64,000 nt of DNA from Desulfobaccales bacterium (GCA_041648175.1 JBAZPO010000007.1:62001-126000); one strand, 5' to 3'; shown: positions 9,319 to 19,314, counted from the first letter of the stretch. Translations and numbers: made by a program. The notes: a model not told the origin generated them from the sequence alone.

Positions 9319-11322
9319 ATGCTGGCTCAATTTCACAACCGCCGATTTTACTTCGTTCTGATAGCGGATATGGCGCTCTTTGTTGCGGCCTTTGTTGGCG
9401 CCTTTCTGCTGCGCTTTGACTTCACTCCGGCCGCTGAGTATTACAGCCTGATAATAGAGCTGTTGCCCATTCTCTTACCCGGCAAGATCTTGATCTTTTT
9501 CCTCTTGGGGATGTACCGGGGCATGTGGCGTTACACCAGCCTGAATGATCTGAGGCGTCTGGTGCAGGCCAGCCTTGTGGCCATGCTGTTTTGCATTTTT
9601 GCCACCCTCTATATTCGCGGCTTCAAAGGCGTCCCCCGCTCGGTTTTCCTTATCGACGCCATGCTTACCTTTCTCCTGTGTGGCGGGTTCCGCCTGGGGA
9701 TTCGTATCATTTATGCGACTATGCATTCCGAAAAAGTACTATCTTCTATCCTCTTTAGGGGTAACACCGGCCATTCTTCGGGAAAAACTGTAATCATCAT
9801 AGGCGCCGGTGGAGCAGGGGAAAAGATGCTCCGGGAAATTTTCGACAATCCCCACGTAGATTATCACGTAGTGGGGTTTCTTGATGATGACCGCAATAAA
9901 TGGGGACGAAGCTTGCACGGGCTGAAGGTCTTCGGCGGTGCGGAAATGCTTCCTAAAATTATCAAGCGTAAGAAAATCGATGAAGTGCTCATTGCCACTC
10001 CTTGTGCTACCGGCGCCCAGATGCGGCGGATTGTCGAGATTTGCAAGAACAGTGAGGCGCACTACCGGACCCTCCCGGAAATCGGCGCCATTATTGATGG
10101 CAAAGTAAGCGTCAAGAATCTGCGCGATGTCAAATATGAAGATCTTCTACGGCGATCACCGGTATGCTTGGATATCACGGAGATCAGCCATTATCTGCAG
10201 GACAAAAGGGTACTCATCACTGGCGCTGGCGGTTCCATCGGCTCGGAGCTCTGTCGCCAGATAATCCGTTTTGATCCCAAAGAACTTATCTTGGTGGATG
10301 CCAGCGAAGCAAACCTTTATGGCATCCAGATGGAACTGCATCACGAACTGGATTTCCCCAACTACCGGTGCATCCTCAGCCGGGTGCAGAACCAAACGCT
10401 GATGGAAGATGTCTTTAGAGAATATCGACCCCAGCTTATATTTCATGCGGCGGCTTACAAGCACGTGCCCTTGCTGGAACAAAACCCCTGGGAGGCGATC
10501 TACAATAATGTTTTGGGCAGCCAGGTGGTTATGGACCTTGCAGTAAAATACGGAGCGGACCGTTTCGTGCTGGTATCTACGGATAAGGCGGTGCGGCCTA
10601 CCAATGTCATGGGTGCGAGCAAACGCCTGGCAGAACTTATCGTGCAAGCGCGGCAAGGCAACGGCACCCGCTCTATGGCGGTGCGCTTCGGGAATGTTAT
10701 CGGCTCATCCGGCTCGGTGCTTCCCCTGTTCCTGCGTCAACTGGAACGGGGTGGCCCCATAACCGTTACCCATCCCGATGTGACTCGCTATTTCATGACC
10801 ATCCCTGAGGCCGCCCAACTCATCCTCCAAGCCGGGGGGCTGGGCGAAGGTGGGGAAATCTTTATCCTGGAAATGGGCACGCCCGTCAAAATCGCCGAAA
10901 TGGCCGAGGAATTGGTGCGGCTTTCCGGCAAGTCACCGGGGATAGACGTGGAGATCATCTTTACCGGTTTGCGTGAGGGAGAAAAACTTTGCGAAGAACT
11001 CATCACCCAAGACGAAGGGGTTGTGAACACCAAGTATGAAAAAATCATGGTGCTCCGGTCCAACGGCTGGAACGGCAAAAAAAATCAAGATGGGTTTTCC
11101 CAATGGCTTGATGGAGCCTTGGAAGACCTCTACCGGATCGCCGGCACTCACGATGCTCAGGCCATAAGGACCAAGCTCAAGGAAGTTCTCCCTGAATACG
11201 TTACGCAGGCAAGCGTCAGGAGAGTTCTGAAGTCAGAATGCTCCACAGGTAATGTCGCGGCGCCTGCGAATACAATTACGAGGCGGTCTGGTATTCCGGC
11301 TTCCGATGAGCCCTCACTTTAG
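9319..11322 (+). CDS. Membrane-bound NDP-sugar 4,6-dehydratase (FlaA1/CapD/PglF family)
   Basis: 667 aa, the long form of the family. Four membrane helices (about 10-120) precede a first Rossmann fold (VIIIGAGGAGEKM near 157) and a second, catalytic SDR domain (LITGAGGSIGSEL near 298). The active site shows the family variant in which Tyr is replaced by Met: STDKAVRPTNVMGASK near 419-435 gives the D-K pair and MxxxK. It most likely converts UDP-GlcNAc to a 4-keto-6-deoxy sugar for amino-deoxy sugars such as QuiNAc or bacillosamine. The aminotransferase at 31631 could act on such a product. A non-coding gap of 130 bp separates it from the kinase gene. Confidence 0.9.
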   Translation: MLAQFHNRRFYFVLIADMALFVAAFVGAFLLRFDFTPAAEYYSLIIELLPILLPGKILIFFLLGMYRGMWRYTSLNDLRRLVQASLVAMLFCIFATLYIRGFKGVPRSVFLIDAMLTFLLCGGFRLGIRIIYATMHSEKVLSSILFRGNTGHSSGKTVIIIGAGGAGEKMLREIFDNPHVDYHVVGFLDDDRNKWGRSLHGLKVFGGAEMLPKIIKRKKIDEVLIATPCATGAQMRRIVEICKNSEAHYRTLPEIGAIIDGKVSVKNLRDVKYEDLLRRSPVCLDITEISHYLQDKRVLITGAGGSIGSELCRQIIRFDPKELILVDASEANLYGIQMELHHELDFPNYRCILSRVQNQTLMEDVFREYRPQLIFHAAAYKHVPLLEQNPWEAIYNNVLGSQVVMDLAVKYGADRFVLVSTDKAVRPTNVMGASKRLAELIVQARQGNGTRSMAVRFGNVIGSSGSVLPLFLRQLERGGPITVTHPDVTRYFMTIPEAAQLILQAGGLGEGGEIFILEMGTPVKIAEMAEELVRLSGKSPGIDVEIIFTGLREGEKLCEELITQDEGVVNTKYEKIMVLRSNGWNGKKNQDGFSQWLDGALEDLYRIAGTHDAQAIRTKLKEVLPEYVTQASVRRVLKSECSTGNVAAPANTITRRSGIPASDEPSL

Positions 11323-11391
11323 AAAAGCGCCAAGTCACTGCTTCGCCGACACAAATTTTGAACAGACACAGGTCTATTGCAAGGAAACCTA

Positions 11392-12075
11392 ATGGCCATA
11401 ACACCTGATAATATGGTTAAAACGCTTTTAAAGCATTTTTTCCAGAAATTGCCTGATCCATTGATCGACCCAATAAAAGCTTTAAGAGCCGATATTAGAG
11501 ACGCACGAGACCATCTTGCCTATCAGCGTCGACCGCGTATTCCTCCTCCACACATCATCAAATTCAAGACTTTAATAAATTACAGCAGACGTCATAATTT
11601 ACAAATATTAATAGAAACAGGCACTTATGAAGGTGAGATGGTTCGAAAGTGTCGCCGGCATTTTAGACAAATTTGGACCATTGAACTTGATAAACATTTG
11701 GCAGAAGAGGCGGCGCGGCGGTTTTCCAAGCTAATAAACATCCATGTTGTTCATGGAGAAAGTTCCCTTGAGCTTTCAAGGTTGCTCCAATCAATTAATG
11801 AGCCTGCGCTTTTCTGGCTTGACGCTCATTATTCAGGGGGTAAGACTGCCAAAGGCATTACCGAAACCCCTCTGCTTGACGAACTTCAAAGTATTGGAAC
11901 CCATGAAATCAAATGCCATGTTATTCTAATCGATGATGTACGCTATTTTGGACAAGGCGATTACCCCACAATTGCTGAGATTGAGCAGAAGCTCCTTTTG
12001 ATAAATTCAGATTACAAGATCACTATTTCAGAAGACATACTATGCTGCGAGCCACCGTTAGGCAATGAATATTAA
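11392..12075 (+). CDS. Class I SAM-dependent methyltransferase-like protein
   Basis: 227 aa from the ATG at 11392, which has AAGGAA upstream; the in-frame TTG at 11377 is less likely. A Rossmann-type SAM site is suggested by LIETGTYEGEMV (about 66-77) and the acidic strand-2 end IWTIELD. LFWLDAHYSGG follows, then VILIDDVRYF, in the region where TylF/MycF-like methyltransferases bind metal. The likely role is O-methylation of a sugar in the repeat unit. The 3' end overlaps the next gene by 11 bp. More AT-rich than the export genes upstream. Substrate unknown. Confidence 0.65.
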   Translation: MAITPDNMVKTLLKHFFQKLPDPLIDPIKALRADIRDARDHLAYQRRPRIPPPHIIKFKTLINYSRRHNLQILIETGTYEGEMVRKCRRHFRQIWTIELDKHLAEEAARRFSKLINIHVVHGESSLELSRLLQSINEPALFWLDAHYSGGKTAKGITETPLLDELQSIGTHEIKCHVILIDDVRYFGQGDYPTIAEIEQKLLLINSDYKITISEDILCCEPPLGNEY

Positions 12076-13273
12076 AAAATCTCTTAAGAAGAATCTGCTC
12101 ATATATAAGCTTGTGTATCGATACCGTAGCTTTTTGCAAAACCACCAAATAAGGGCGGAACAAAAATTATACAAACAACTTGCCAAGGCTCAGGGTATCC
12201 CTATTGAGGAAGAGTCTCCTGAGATGGTTTTCTCAAGGCTTAAGCGACGACTGGCCCAACGGAATATCTCTTGGCCTCCTGAGCCCAAAGGGAGGCCATT
12301 GCATATATTGTATGTCAGCGTGCCAGGCAACTGGGAGCGGCACAATATTCCGCCGGAATTGAGCGAACTCGGAGAGGTGACTTGTTTCTTTTTGGATGAG
12401 CAAGACATTCGGCTGGATCAAGGCTGGGCTGCGGTGCGGACTGAAGTCGACTCGAAGCTACCTTCTTTTGTCAAGACATTACACCATGAAAAACCCATTG
12501 ATATGATGCTGAGCTATCTTTCAGGCTCGCAAATTTCCTCCTCAACAATTCATCAGTTAAATATGTTGGGAATTCCAACTTTTTCCTTTCACTGGGACGA
12601 TATAAAATCATTTAAAGGAATCAAGCATGGTGATCAATGGTCGGGACCATTTGCGGTATGTAAGGCCTATGATCTTAATCTGACAAATTCGCCCGAGTCC
12701 CTCGTCAAATACCGTGTCGAAGGCGCCAACGCCTTGTTTTGGCCGGAGGGGGGCAACCCGGATTTTTTTCGACCCTTAAATATCCCGTTTGAATATGACG
12801 TCACCTTTTGCGGTCAGCGTTATGGTCAGCGACCTTTGCTGGTCGATTATCTTCGGAGACGGGGCATTCGGGTTGACTGCTTTGGCGACGAATGGGAGCA
12901 TGGTTACCAGACCGATGATGCTTTGGTCCGCATTTTCAATCAAAGTCGAATCAACCTGGGATTCGGCTATGTCAATGAGAGCACGGAGCAATGCCTGAAA
13001 GGCCGGGATTTCGAGATTCCGAGCTGTGGAGCTGTGTATCTCACCAGCTACAATGATAATTTAGAACGAGTTTATGCCTTAGACAAAGAAATTGAGACTT
13101 ACTTGGACTATGGCGATTGTGCACATAAGATCAGGGCCTTGTTAGAGCAACCGGAACGATGCCACCGCATTCGCCAAGCTGCGCGTCTATCCGTCATCGA
13201 GCGCCATTCATGGTCCAAGCGGGTTCAACAGTTATTGTTGAGTACAGGATACCTATTCCATAAGCCCAAGTAG
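12065..13273 (+). CDS. CgeB-family glycosyltransferase
   Basis: 402 aa, cytoplasmic, with two Rossmann-like halves. The C-terminal half carries the family's features: YDVTFCGQRYGQRP near 242 opening the nucleotide-sugar half, INLGFGYVN near 300, and GRDFEIPSCGAVYLT near 318-332, resembling the region that holds the acidic donor-binding residue. It ends with the usual helix (RIRQAARLSVIERHSW). CgeB/GT1-like enzymes transfer hexoses in spore-coat and capsule synthesis. Overlaps the preceding methyltransferase gene by 11 bp. A related enzyme is encoded at 17429. Confidence 0.78.
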   Translation: MNIKKSLKKNLLIYKLVYRYRSFLQNHQIRAEQKLYKQLAKAQGIPIEEESPEMVFSRLKRRLAQRNISWPPEPKGRPLHILYVSVPGNWERHNIPPELSELGEVTCFFLDEQDIRLDQGWAAVRTEVDSKLPSFVKTLHHEKPIDMMLSYLSGSQISSSTIHQLNMLGIPTFSFHWDDIKSFKGIKHGDQWSGPFAVCKAYDLNLTNSPESLVKYRVEGANALFWPEGGNPDFFRPLNIPFEYDVTFCGQRYGQRPLLVDYLRRRGIRVDCFGDEWEHGYQTDDALVRIFNQSRINLGFGYVNESTEQCLKGRDFEIPSCGAVYLTSYNDNLERVYALDKEIETYLDYGDCAHKIRALLEQPERCHRIRQAARLSVIERHSWSKRVQQLLLSTGYLFHKPK

Positions 13274-13427
13274 AGAGAGTATCCAAACCCGGGCGTTGAA
13301 ACCATCTTGACCATTATTAAGAGATATTCGGATGGCAGGGAGGCCGAGACTGCCAGGATGGCGTCCCGTCGCTCTGCTCAATGAAACCTCGCCATGTCAA
13401 GCAGCAACACCTGAACGGAAATGACGA

Positions 13428-14198
13428 ATGAAGGCATGTAGGTTCATCACCCGCATCAACCGGCTGTTGCGGCCTTATATCGATCTCAAAGGCTTGGTAA
13501 AAGCTTTATGCGCGACTCCCCGGTATCTGTATCAGCTTATTCGATACCGCTCGTTAACTTATGAGGCGGTGCCTTTGTCTGATCTTTACCCAGCACTCAA
13601 AGACCGGTTTGCCTCGGCCGGCCATCTCGATGCCCATTACTTCCGCCAGGACTTGTGGGTGGCAAGCAGAATCATGGCCACCCGACCTTCTTTTCATGTC
13701 GACATCGGTTCACGATTCGATGGTTTTGTGGCGCAACTCAGCCTGGTAGTGCCGGTGGAAATGGTGGATTTGCGTCCTTTGGATCACGGCTTGGCCCAGT
13801 TGCGTTTTCAACAAGGCAATATTTGTTCCTTGCCATATCCGGATAGGAGTGTGGCCTCAATTTCCTCCTTGCATGTAGTGGAACATATCGGTTTAGGCAG
13901 ATATGGCGACCTGCTGGACCCCGAAGGCCCCAGGAAGGCTCTGGTAGAATTACAGCGGGTTTTAGCGCCTGGGGGGTTGCTTTATCTCAGCGTCCCCATT
14001 GGCCGTCAGCGGGTCTGTTTTAATGCCCACCGGGTCTTCGACCCTGAGTTCATCCTTGAACACCTCAATGAGTTGATCCTCTCGGACTTTAGAGGCATTG
14101 ATGATGAGGGCATCTTTATGGAGGGGATAAGCCCCATCACTTTCAGGGAATCTGAATTCGCCCTGGGGATCTATGTATTTACTCGGCCATCCGCATAA
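13428..14198 (+). CDS. DUF268-type methyltransferase-fold protein
   Basis: 256 aa. The central part reads as a degenerate SAM-methyltransferase fold: HVDIGSRFDGFVAQL near 90, a DLRPL motif, then ICSLPYPDRSVASISSLHVVEHIGLGRY-like sequence and LQRVLAPGGLLYLSVPIG near 180. This combination (SxFDGFV, SLHVVEHIGLGRYGD) matches DUF268, a family common in bacterial polysaccharide loci. Only two bases separate its stop from the first possible in-frame start of the flippase gene. Probable sugar-modifying methyltransferase; not established experimentally as far as I know. Confidence 0.72.
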   Translation: MKACRFITRINRLLRPYIDLKGLVKALCATPRYLYQLIRYRSLTYEAVPLSDLYPALKDRFASAGHLDAHYFRQDLWVASRIMATRPSFHVDIGSRFDGFVAQLSLVVPVEMVDLRPLDHGLAQLRFQQGNICSLPYPDRSVASISSLHVVEHIGLGRYGDLLDPEGPRKALVELQRVLAPGGLLYLSVPIGRQRVCFNAHRVFDPEFILEHLNELILSDFRGIDDEGIFMEGISPITFRESEFALGIYVFTRPSA

Positions 14199-14224
14199 GT
14201 TTGCTCAGTTTTTTGGTACCCGGC

Positions 14225-15790
14225 ATGAATCTCTCTTCCTCTTCTACCCCCACTAGACCACATTCCCGGCGTCGCGGCACCCTGGTGCTGGCAGCCTCCA
14301 GTTATCTCTTGATCGCCCTCAATTTGGTGCAAGGAGTGGTGCTAGTACCTCTCTATTTGCGCCATATCGGCGAAATATTGTATGGCGCCTGGCTGGCCAG
14401 CGGCAGCATAGTATCCTACTTCAGCTTATCCGATTTCGGCTTAAACAGCGTCATCATTCAAAAGGTCGCTGAGGCTTACGGGGCTAAAGACTCACCGCGG
14501 CTGGCACGATATCTGGGCAGTGGCTTGGTTACTGCGTTCTTTTTATCTTTACTTCCTGCGCTGGCGGGGATCACTTGCGCCTCTTACCTGCCGCGCCTGT
14601 TTGCCCTTCCTGCCGAGGGAGCCCGGACCCTGGCGACGGCATTTATCCTGGCCAGTTGTGCGGCCTCTCTCATGATCCTCGGCCATGCCCTGGGGGGTGT
14701 GGTGTGCGCTTTGCAGCGACAACTCCTCCACGGGCTGATCTGGATCGCCGCTACCGTCATTGGTTTGTTGATCACCGTGACCTTACTAATCACCGGATAC
14801 GGCCTGCTGTCCTTACCTCTGGGAGGGGTGACCCAGGCCGGTATAATTGTAGTTTTAGAGGGTGCGGTTTTTTGGCGCCTACGAAAACAGCTGGTGCCCG
14901 GAGCCTCCTTAAGAGTAGAGCGAAACACGGTGTTGGAACTAATGAAGCCGTCGGGCTTGTTGTTTCTGGCCAATGGGAGCAATTTATTGGCGAGTAGATC
15001 GGATAATCTCATCATCGGCATATTCTTGGGTCCCCGGGCGGTGTTGGTGTTTGATCTCACCAAGCGGGCTTTTGGCGTTTTGTTTCTCCTGGCAACGCAT
15101 TTCCATGGAGCCCTTAAACCGGCATTGGCCCATTTTTTTGGAGAATTGCATGAGGAGGACGCCAGTGTTACAGGTCTGACGGATAGTCTCATCCATATCT
15201 CCGGGGTTGTGGCCTTGGTCCTCATGGGAGGCTACGTCATTCTGGATCGAACCTTCGTGGGATTATGGGTGGGATCCTCCTTCTATGCCGGGGATCTGGT
15301 GGTTATTTTTATTGGAATATACGGCCTCTTATACTCCCAGACCCTAGTACTCTCCAACATTTTCTTTTCCCGGGGTCGGTTCTTCACGGTGAGCCTAGCC
15401 AATATCAGCCAGGCTCTGCTTTACATCGTTTTAGCGACTGTTATGGTCCGATGGCTTGGTCTAACCGGTATAGCCTTGGCTGGATTGGTGAGCCTGGCGA
15501 CTACCGGTTGGTTGATCCTGTGGCATCGTTACTGCCGAGATTTCAACAAACCCTGGCTGGAGGCCGTGAGCCAAATGTTGCCCCTGGCCGTTGTGGGGGC
15601 CGGTATCCTGGCCATCGGTCTTTTGGTTCGCCAGTTGTCAGTCCCCACCACTGTCCTGGCCTTTTTGTTCCATTGCGGCTGCTACCTGGGAGCGGTTTCT
15701 CTTTGGGTAATCTTAGTGGACCGGCGGGTTCGGGGACTTTTCGTGGACATCTATCGTCGTCGGCCTTTGGCCTGTCCCCGTTCCATGTGA
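14225..15790 (+). CDS. Wzx-type oligosaccharide flippase
   Basis: 521 aa from the ATG at 14225; a TTG at 14201 would add eight residues, and neither start has a strong ribosome site. A positively charged N-terminus (HSRRRG) precedes about 12-14 hydrophobic helices covering the rest of the protein, with the MATE/PST pattern of the MOP superfamily (YGAWLASGSIVSYFSLSDFGL near 50, FLGPRAVLVFDLTKRAF near 275). It should flip the undecaprenyl-linked repeat unit to the periplasmic face for the polymerase. It is the only flippase in the window. Confidence 0.85.
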   Translation: MNLSSSSTPTRPHSRRRGTLVLAASSYLLIALNLVQGVVLVPLYLRHIGEILYGAWLASGSIVSYFSLSDFGLNSVIIQKVAEAYGAKDSPRLARYLGSGLVTAFFLSLLPALAGITCASYLPRLFALPAEGARTLATAFILASCAASLMILGHALGGVVCALQRQLLHGLIWIAATVIGLLITVTLLITGYGLLSLPLGGVTQAGIIVVLEGAVFWRLRKQLVPGASLRVERNTVLELMKPSGLLFLANGSNLLASRSDNLIIGIFLGPRAVLVFDLTKRAFGVLFLLATHFHGALKPALAHFFGELHEEDASVTGLTDSLIHISGVVALVLMGGYVILDRTFVGLWVGSSFYAGDLVVIFIGIYGLLYSQTLVLSNIFFSRGRFFTVSLANISQALLYIVLATVMVRWLGLTGIALAGLVSLATTGWLILWHRYCRDFNKPWLEAVSQMLPLAVVGAGILAIGLLVRQLSVPTTVLAFLFHCGCYLGAVSLWVILVDRRVRGLFVDIYRRRPLACPRSM

Positions 15791-15869
15791 TTGCGCTGCC
15801 ACACCAGATCCCTGGGTCATTTGTCCAAGAATCGTTAAAGTAATGGATTGATCGCGGAAGGATAGCAAT

Positions 15870-16646
15870 ATGTCTTTAGAAAGTAAAATGGCCACCTTAA
15901 AACATCTTTTGTATACCTGGATGACGGCGTTGCCTCGTATTGCCTACCGGTCAACCCTTTCCCTCACTCTTGACCCAAGGGGGGCCCAGAAGTTCTTGCA
16001 TCAGGTCCTATCGGCCCAAGACCTCGAGGCGGACGATCCTTTTCTGGGGAGTGCTTGGATTACCGACCTGCTGCCCGGGGCAGCTGAACCAAAAATTATG
16101 GGGCCTTATCATTTGCATCGGAGCAGTGATACCCGAATTTTTTTGGAGTTAGTCGCCCTGGCTTATTTGATGCAGGTTCTTCGCCCCCGCGTGGTATTTG
16201 AGATCGGCACTTTCGTGGGCCGGACCACTCGGCTGTTAGCATTGAATTGTCCTCACGATTCCCAGATTTTCACGCTGGACCTGCCAAGGGACCAGGCAAC
16301 TCATGATATAGGCGTCGACTTCCGGAATACACCGGAAGCTGCGAAAATCACACAACTCCATGGCGATAGTCGAACGTTCGATTACTCCTCTTGGCGCTCC
16401 AGATGCGACTTTATCTGGGTGGACGCCTGCCATGATTATCCTTTTGTGGTACACGACACCATGGCGGCGCTAAAATTACACAGTGAGGGAGGCTGGATCG
16501 CTTGGCATGATTATCGCCACACCGCCTGGTGGTCTGGCGTGACCCGGGCTGTGCGGGAACTGGCCCAGGGCCATCCGGGAATCCGGCATATCCGAGGGAC
16601 CACCATAGCCGTCTTGCCGCCTAAGACCTTGGCTTTAACAAATTAG
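15870..16646 (+). CDS. Class I SAM-dependent methyltransferase
   Basis: 258 aa starting at an ATG with GGAAGGA upstream. Motif I is VFEIGTFVGRTTRLL near 110, motif II IFTLDLP, and a post-motif aspartate pair appears in FIWVDACHDYPFV near 188. WIAWHDYRH near 210 resembles the metal-binding segment of the methyltransf_24/TylF group. It is therefore a candidate metal-dependent O-methyltransferase acting on a sugar hydroxyl. It precedes an FkbM methyltransferase gene by 25 bp, forming a two-methyltransferase block. Confidence 0.75.
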   Translation: MSLESKMATLKHLLYTWMTALPRIAYRSTLSLTLDPRGAQKFLHQVLSAQDLEADDPFLGSAWITDLLPGAAEPKIMGPYHLHRSSDTRIFLELVALAYLMQVLRPRVVFEIGTFVGRTTRLLALNCPHDSQIFTLDLPRDQATHDIGVDFRNTPEAAKITQLHGDSRTFDYSSWRSRCDFIWVDACHDYPFVVHDTMAALKLHSEGGWIAWHDYRHTAWWSGVTRAVRELAQGHPGIRHIRGTTIAVLPPKTLALTN

Positions 16647-16671
16647 TTTGCGGTCCCATGGAGGAAGGGTA

Positions 16672-17457
16672 ATGGGAAAGATCGGTAGATTGGCCAGGAT
16701 ACTGCGACATCAAGGAGGCCGGGAGGTGCTGCGGGTCGTGATGAGCCGTTGCCTGGACCGCCTCAATGCGGATAACAACAGCGATCCGGCCACCAACGGA
16801 GAGTTTGCCCTCTTACGGGCATATCTCCAACCGGGCATGATGGCCCTCGATGTAGGCGCCAATCTCGGGGTCTGGACGGCGCAGGCCCTGGCCATTCAGC
16901 CGTCCCTTCGGGTATACGCCTTTGAGCCGGTATCCCATCTTTTTCAGGCCCTTGAAAAGCGCTTCGCAGGAGATGGGCGGGTAGTCTTAACCAATGCGGC
17001 ATTGTCGGATCAGAAAGGCGAGACGGAAATTTTCATGGATGGATACTGGGCCGGGAGTAACTCACTATTCTGCCGCCACATCTTCGCTGAGGTCATAAAG
17101 GAAACGGTTATGTTGGCCACGGGCGACGCCTTTGTAGCCGAACATAACCCGGGGTTTATCGATTTCTTGAAGTTGGACGTGGAAGGGGCGGAGCTAAAAG
17201 TTCTTCAGGGCTTCCGGGAAACCTTCGCCCGGCGGCAAATCGGCCTCTGCCAATTGGAATACGGTGGCTGCTATATCGATGCCGGGGTCTCGCTCCGGGA
17301 TGTGTTTACCTTTGCCGGTCAAATGGGCTACGGGGTGTCCAAGTTGTTGCCCCGGGGGCTGCGTTTATTGGAACATTACGACCATACCCAAGAAAGCTTT
17401 AAGTACGCCAACTATCTGCTCTATCGGGATGCCAATTTGTTGCCTCGCAGGCTTTAA
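16672..17457 (+). CDS. FkbM family methyltransferase
   Basis: 261 aa. The ATG at 16672 sits behind GGAGGAAGGG, a much better ribosome site than anything near the TTG at 16648. FkbM landmarks are present in order: MALDVGANLGVWTAQA near 56, VYAFEPVSHLFQAL near 80, DFLKLDVEGAELKVLQGF near 164, and CQLEYGG near 190. FkbM enzymes O-methylate sugars or polyketides. Here the substrate is probably a glycan residue, inferred from context. The 3' end overlaps the next reading frame by 29 bp. Confidence 0.88.
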   Translation: MGKIGRLARILRHQGGREVLRVVMSRCLDRLNADNNSDPATNGEFALLRAYLQPGMMALDVGANLGVWTAQALAIQPSLRVYAFEPVSHLFQALEKRFAGDGRVVLTNAALSDQKGETEIFMDGYWAGSNSLFCRHIFAEVIKETVMLATGDAFVAEHNPGFIDFLKLDVEGAELKVLQGFRETFARRQIGLCQLEYGGCYIDAGVSLRDVFTFAGQMGYGVSKLLPRGLRLLEHYDHTQESFKYANYLLYRDANLLPRRL

Positions 17458-18565
17458 AGAAGGGCAAGCCATCATTTCTGAGAAATCATACCGTATCGTG
17501 TACGTGGGGCCCCTGGGCTACGGACAGACCTGTCGGCAAAGAATGGAGGCTCTACAATCTTTGGGCCACCACGTCGTGGGAGTGGACACCAGGTCCCCGG
17601 AAATAGAAAGGCGGCGCCACACCCTGATTGAACGGCTGCGACGCAAAGTATGTGGGCCTCGGGATCTGGGGCAAATCAACGATCAGGTGTTCACGCTGGT
17701 GGCCAAGTATCACCCCGAAATACTCTGGATCGATAAGGGGCTCATCATCGAACCCCGCACCTTATTGCGAGTCAAGGACGTGTCTCCGAAAACGGTGACG
17801 GTGTCATACAGCCCTGACGACATGCTGAATCCCGACAACCAGTCGCCTCAGTATCTGCAGGGGATTCCCCTCTACGATCTTCATGTCAGCACCAAAAGTT
17901 ACAATGTGCCCGAATTGGGTGAGATGGGGGCCCGGGCGGCTTTGTTTGTCAATAATGCCTATTGCCCGCAGGTGCACCGACCCATGGTCCTGACCCCGGA
18001 GGAACGGCGCCGGGTGGGTGGACCGGTGGGTTTCATCGGCACATATGAAGCGGAGCGGGCCGCCCTGTTGGTCTGGCTGGCCCATCAGGGTGTTCCTGTG
18101 AAGATATGGGGCCAGTGGCCTAAAAGTGGAATGAGAGGCGTGAAGAACCTCACGGTCATGAACGCATCGCTATGGGGGGAGGAGTATGCCAAAGGCCTTT
18201 GTGCCTTTGACATTAACCTTGCCTTCCTGAAAAAGAAAAACCGGGACCTCCAGACTACCCGCACCATGGAGATCCCAGCCTGCGGCACATTTATGCTGGC
18301 CGAGCGCACCAATGAGCATCTGGACCTCTTTCTGGAAGGGCAGGAGGCTGAGTTTTTCGGCTCCCCCGACGAACTGTTGACTAAAATCCGCTATTACCTG
18401 GACCATGAGGAAGAGCGCCGGCGGATCGCGGCCGCCGGTCTGGCCCGCTGCCGGCGGAGCGGCTACGGCAACCCCGAAACCCTGGCAAAGATATTGAAGC
18501 ATCTTGCCGATCACCACTTAATCGGGTCTACTCGATGTCAAGAGAATTCTACAATAATTACTTAG
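17429..18565 (+). CDS. CgeB-family glycosyltransferase
   Basis: About 378 aa. The frame is open back to 17264, but that part only shadows the FkbM gene. Conserved sequence starts at YRIVYVGPLGYGQTC, so I take the ATG at 17429; a rarer start just after AGAAGGG at about 17458 is also possible. Motifs: GPVGFIGTYEAERAAL opens the second half; CAFDINLAFLKKKNRDLQTTR and MEIPACGTFMLAERT match the CgeB signature. It is a paralogue of the protein encoded at 12065 in fold, not closely in sequence. Its last 31 bases overlap the following methyltransferase gene. Confidence 0.78.
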   Translation: MPICCLAGFKEGQAIISEKSYRIVYVGPLGYGQTCRQRMEALQSLGHHVVGVDTRSPEIERRRHTLIERLRRKVCGPRDLGQINDQVFTLVAKYHPEILWIDKGLIIEPRTLLRVKDVSPKTVTVSYSPDDMLNPDNQSPQYLQGIPLYDLHVSTKSYNVPELGEMGARAALFVNNAYCPQVHRPMVLTPEERRRVGGPVGFIGTYEAERAALLVWLAHQGVPVKIWGQWPKSGMRGVKNLTVMNASLWGEEYAKGLCAFDINLAFLKKKNRDLQTTRTMEIPACGTFMLAERTNEHLDLFLEGQEAEFFGSPDELLTKIRYYLDHEEERRRIAAAGLARCRRSGYGNPETLAKILKHLADHHLIGSTRCQENSTIIT

Positions 18566-19314
18566 AAAATTTTGGAAAAAGAGCGTCGGTAGGCGACTGG
18601 TCTAAACCCTATAGCTGGTATCTGCGGGGCTGGCTGCCCCTGGACCTGGAGGCGAACATCCTGGAGTTGGGTTGCGGCGAGGGCCATCTGCTGGCCGCGT
18701 TCAAACGGTGGGGCTATCGACAGGTTAGGGGCATTGACCTTAGGCCCGTAGCCGTCGCCTTTTGCCGCACCCGCGGACTGGAGGCGGAGACTGTGGATGC
18801 TCGGGACTATCTCAAAGGCCGCACCGGGGAATTCCAGACTATTCTTGCCATCGATGTGTTGGAGCACCTGACCCGGGAAGAAGGGCTGGATCTCTTAGAA
18901 GGCGTGCATCTTGCCCTACGTCCCGGAGGAACGGTGATCCTTCAGGTGCCCAACCTGGCGTCTCCCTTTGGCGGAGCAATTTTCTTTGGGGATATAACCC
19001 ACCGCACCGGCTTCACCGAGACCAGCATTCGCCAGGTTCTGGGCCTGGCGGGGTTCTCCCAGGTGGAGGTGCGGCCTACTGGACCTGGCCTTTGGAGCAC
19101 CAAATCGACTATAAGGTATCTGCTCTGGCAAATGGTGCAGCTTTTGGTGCGGCTGTGGAACGTCATTGAATTTGGGGGCACCGGTCCATCGGTGCTAACC
19201 CGGGTGTTGCTGGCTCGGGGCCGGGCATTGCCGGAAAAGGACATGACGCCGATGAATAAAGATACCATCGCAACAGGCTTAATGGTGGATGGCGCCCCAC
19301 ATTCCGTTCTTTAA
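18535..19314 (+). CDS. Class I SAM-dependent methyltransferase (type 11/12)
   Basis: 259 aa. Motif I is ILELGCGEGHLLAAF (about 42-56), followed by RGIDLRPVAVAF, then ILAIDVLEHLTREEG near 105 and LALRPGGTVILQVPN near 130, a textbook small-molecule methyltransferase. The HRTGFTETSIRQVLGLAGF segment is typical of polysaccharide-locus members. Its start lies inside the preceding glycosyltransferase gene (31-bp overlap), so the two are probably co-translated. Its substrate is presumably the growing glycan. Confidence 0.83.
   Translation: MSREFYNNYLENFGKRASVGDWSKPYSWYLRGWLPLDLEANILELGCGEGHLLAAFKRWGYRQVRGIDLRPVAVAFCRTRGLEAETVDARDYLKGRTGEFQTILAIDVLEHLTREEGLDLLEGVHLALRPGGTVILQVPNLASPFGGAIFFGDITHRTGFTETSIRQVLGLAGFSQVEVRPTGPGLWSTKSTIRYLLWQMVQLLVRLWNVIEFGGTGPSVLTRVLLARGRALPEKDMTPMNKDTIATGLMVDGAPHSVL

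Noticed and set aside
17264..17428. N-terminal extension of the second CgeB-type glycosyltransferase
   Set aside because: Overlaps the FkbM coding sequence in another frame and shows no conserved residues; homology begins near 17480.
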